From IMG/VR virus record IMGVR_UViG_3300010413_000109, positions 1 through 32,828 of that record: DNA of 32,828 nucleotides. One strand, given 5' to 3'. A program made the translations under genes and the position numbers. Source of the stretch: a virus. Positions 30,748-32,828 of the stretch are shown here, piece by piece. The notes beneath the pieces were generated by a model. That model made no database searches and was not told where the DNA came from. It saw nothing but the letters and a program-made list of their open reading frames with translations. Numbering within the stretch: position 1 is the stretch's first letter; the number at the start of each line of letters is the position of its first letter.

Positions 30748-31038
30748 ATGGCAGACAAATTTTATGAAGGAGATACTCCCCTAATTAAGCTAGATTGTGT
30801 TAGCGATATTAGTGGTGCTTCAGGTTATAAAATCTTTTACCTGAAGCCAGATAAAGTTACTTCAGGGTATGTAACTGCCAGTAATCTAGGAAATAGATAC
30901 GTTACTTATCAAGTACCAAATACTGATTGGTTGAAACCAGCAGGTGATTGGATATTTCAATCTTATCTGTTGCAATTAGGAGAGTGGACTGGTCATGGGG
31001 AAAGAGCAATAGTACGTGTCTATGAGATAGGAAGATAA
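30748..31038 (+). CDS. small beta-sandwich virion protein, 96 aa
   Basis: The 96-residue protein (MADKFYEGDTPLIKLDCVSD and on) has alternating strand patterns and aromatic residues like an immunoglobulin-type fold, comparable with N-terminal modules of baseplate upper proteins. It contains no enzyme motif. The last bases overlap the next start. The assignment is by fold impression only. Confidence 0.55.
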   Translation: MADKFYEGDTPLIKLDCVSDISGASGYKIFYLKPDKVTSGYVTASNLGNRYVTYQVPNTDWLKPAGDWIFQSYLLQLGEWTGHGERAIVRVYEIGR

Positions 31039-31478
31039 TGACAATAAGTTTTCCTGATGACACTGAAAATACAATAGATGCAATAAGAAATGCTATTGGA
31101 AGGTACGTTACTTTCGTTACAGTTTCTGCTACAGCTTGCACAGCATCTGGTTGTGGTTTAGACCCTGTAACTAATACAAGTACTAATTCCTTTTGTACAA
31201 CTTGTTCAGGATTATATTGGATACCTAATCTTTCTACCTATGTGGTAAAAGCCCATGTCACTTGGGGCAATGCAGATCAGCTAAATTGGGTTACTGGAGG
31301 TCAATTTTTTGAAGGAGATTGCAGAATTCAGGTTAAGTATACTCCTGAACTTCTAGCAGAAATCGAAAGGACAGACCATGTACTTGTAGATAACAAGAAA
31401 TTTGAAATGCAATCTAAGATTTATAGAGGAGTACCAGAAATAAACAGAGTACTAATAGACTTAGTAGAAATGGAGTAG
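31038..31478 (+). CDS. neck or head-closure-like protein with Cys4 zinc site
   Basis: The 146-residue protein starts with a helix (DDTENTIDAIRNAIGRYVTF) and then has Cys-x4-Cys and, after DPVTNTSTNSF, CTTC, a Cys4 set that fits a zinc knuckle; this CGLDPVT..ST..FC..C segment is common in small neck proteins of siphoviruses. The C-terminal half (GDCRIQVKYTPELLAEIERT and on) is beta-rich. It probably closes the portal channel or joins head and tail, by analogy with head-closure proteins. Confidence 0.6.
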   Translation: MTISFPDDTENTIDAIRNAIGRYVTFVTVSATACTASGCGLDPVTNTSTNSFCTTCSGLYWIPNLSTYVVKAHVTWGNADQLNWVTGGQFFEGDCRIQVKYTPELLAEIERTDHVLVDNKKFEMQSKIYRGVPEINRVLIDLVEME

Positions 31479-31481
31479 ACA

Positions 31482-31760
31482 ATGGATGAGAATAGAGGAA
31501 CGGAAGGTGTGGTCATTCAAGGCTTGGACGTAATTGATGTCTTGAAGTTCGTTGATAAAAAGAAACAAAGATTTCTAGCAATAGGCTTGAATGACTTAGA
31601 AGAAATTTTTGAAGCTTCTAGTAAAGATAAAAACTCTGAAGAATTTCAATTGGTTAGAAAATTAATTCTAGACTTAGTAAATGAATATACACGTTCAATT
31701 CTTAGAGTAATTTTTGGAGACATAGAATATTTGAGGTACGAAGACCCTAATAAAAAATAA
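31482..31760 (+). CDS. hypothetical protein, 92 aa
   Basis: A small helical, acidic protein (residues 35-75, LNDLEEIFEASSKDKNSEEF then QLVRKLILDLVNEYTRSILR) with no recognised motif. It sits between the neck-like protein and the long gene that leaves the window, with TGGAG upstream of the ATG. A tail-assembly helper is plausible from position. Confidence 0.6.
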   Translation: MDENRGTEGVVIQGLDVIDVLKFVDKKKQRFLAIGLNDLEEIFEASSKDKNSEEFQLVRKLILDLVNEYTRSILRVIFGDIEYLRYEDPNKK

Positions 31761-32828
31761 TGGCAGATATGCGTAATAGAGCTAAAAAAGATGTTGAAGA
31801 ATTTCTTAGAGGGACTAGATCATTAATTCAAAAAGATGTTTTTGAAGCCGATAATGCAAGAAGTTTATCACAGATTTTTGAACAAGAAGCTAATAATATA
31901 GAAATACTTCGACAAGAATTACAAGATCGTTTAGAAGATTTATCTAGGGCAGCTCATGGTGGAGAATTTGGAGAACCTTTAAAGGTAGAAGATTTAGATA
32001 AAATAAGGGACGCTATTTATTATCGTGCTTTTATGGATACAGTAGAAGCTATACAAGATAAAGCTATAAACTTTTTAGTAAACGAAGCCATAAAAGCAGT
32101 AGTAGCTACTCAAGAATATAACTACGATTTATATGTGGACCATTTATTAGGGGCTTTAGAAGCTAATAAAGAAACTTTAATAGCTATTATACCTCGACCA
32201 GATTTAAATTCTGTAGAAGTAAAAGTAAATCTCGAACCTTTAGGAAAAATAGAAGAATGGGGAGCCGCAGTTAAAGGTTATAGAGAACAAAAAAAGTTAG
32301 GAAAAATCTCTGCTGTAAATAAAGAAAGAGCTTCTAAGATGTGGGCAGAAAAATATTATGGTTCTGCCAGAGAAGGGGTTAAAGTTATTAAAGGTAAACC
32401 AAGAAAGATGGCTCTTCCTACACTTACTACAAGAACGAGAAAAGGAAAATCTAATTTACTTTATCAAAAAGATGTAACAGAAAGATATAAAGGAAAATAT
32501 AGAGAAACTGTTGCAGGAAGATTATCTTTTATAGATTCCAGTAAAGCACCATTTTGGGAACTAATAGAAAAAGGAAATACAGAAGTTAAATTAGGTTTAG
32601 CAGATGAAGATGGAATTCCCTATCCTATTTTTGGTCCTACTAATTTTAGAAGAAATACTGAAGAAGCAGTAGCTACAGCTTTTTCTCAACTATACAATGA
32701 GTATTTACAAGCTGCTATTAATATAGTAAGGCAGATTACTCCAGAGAACCTGATCTTAGAAAGACAAAGACAAAGAGACTTTGAAAGAGAATTTGCTAGA
32801 GAAAGAGAAAGGGAAAGAGATTCAAAAA
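31760..32828 (+). CDS. probable virion structural protein, partial (runs off window)
   Basis: From ATG 31760 (overlapping the previous TAA) the frame stays open to the window end, 356 codons. The first 130 residues are helical and charged. The middle has basic segments (GKPRKMALPTLTTRTRKGKS), then SFIDSSKAPFWELIEKGNTE and GLADEDGIPYPIFGPTNFRR, a phrase pattern seen in minor head/tail completion proteins (HK97 gp10-like, with the P-x-P-F-GP ending). The tail is an Arg/Glu repeat (FEREFAREREREREDSK-like). The full length and end are unknown. Confidence 0.6.
   Translation, partial: MADMRNRAKKDVEEFLRGTRSLIQKDVFEADNARSLSQIFEQEANNIEILRQELQDRLEDLSRAAHGGEFGEPLKVEDLDKIRDAIYYRAFMDTVEAIQDKAINFLVNEAIKAVVATQEYNYDLYVDHLLGALEANKETLIAIIPRPDLNSVEVKVNLEPLGKIEEWGAAVKGYREQKKLGKISAVNKERASKMWAEKYYGSAREGVKVIKGKPRKMALPTLTTRTRKGKSNLLYQKDVTERYKGKYRETVAGRLSFIDSSKAPFWELIEKGNTEVKLGLADEDGIPYPIFGPTNFRRNTEEAVATAFSQLYNEYLQAAINIVRQITPENLILERQRQRDFEREFARERERERDSK

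Overview
The window is a contiguous, AT-rich piece of a tailed double-stranded DNA phage (Caudoviricetes) with an HK97-type head. Genes are packed end to end, often with ATGA, TGATG or TAATG overlaps. Ribosome binding sites are strong (AAGGAG/GGAGG), and GTG and TTG starts occur. This style suggests a Gram-positive (Bacillota-like) low-GC host, but that is inference only. No integrase, lysogeny repressor, lysis cassette, tRNA or CRISPR array was seen. Genes run off both ends of the window.

Left arm (1-9489, all minus strand): a replication and recombination operon read leftward from a divergent control region. In transcription order it encodes a family A DNA polymerase with 3'-5' exonuclease, a small protein, a RecA-like recombinase, a small protein, a zinc-containing single-strand-binding-like protein, a DnaB-type helicase, an Hjc-like Holliday junction resolvase, several small unknowns, a Cas4/AddB-like Fe-S nuclease, a sigma-like helix-turn-helix protein, a DnaQ/RNase H-like exonuclease, a small protein and the start of a probable DNA methyltransferase. 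No primase is visible.

Control region (9490-9822): it holds a rightward and a leftward extended -10 promoter, a near-consensus leftward promoter that faces the rightward one across an inverted repeat, and a tightly packed set of inverted repeats. These repeats would form a structured 5' leader on the polymerase mRNA, or could be part of an origin.

Right arm (9823-32828, all plus strand): first come small zinc-binding, membrane and unknown proteins, several shorter than 60 codons. A probable packaging accessory or small terminase protein, a GT-B-like glycosyltransferase and a secreted HExxH metalloprotease follow. Next is a tight sugar cassette (13993-17957): an RraA-like protein, a NeuB-like nonulosonate synthase, two SAM methyltransferases, a NeuA-like CMP-sugar cytidylyltransferase and a DUF115/Maf-like glycosyltransferase. 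Large terminase and portal follow directly. A promoter then introduces the protease-scaffold, decoration and major capsid genes. Head-tail connector genes come next, interrupted by a GT4 glycosyltransferase, and then large beta-rich virion proteins and connector or tail-completion proteins.

The most notable system is the apparent phage-borne pathway to make, activate, methylate and transfer a sialic-acid-like nonulosonic acid. It sits between the packaging genes, with three glycosyltransferases in total, which points to virion glycosylation or remodelling of the host surface. Other points of note are a repeated TGGTATAAT promoter class, a tandem decapeptide repeat spanning two overlapping small genes, and the structured polymerase leader.
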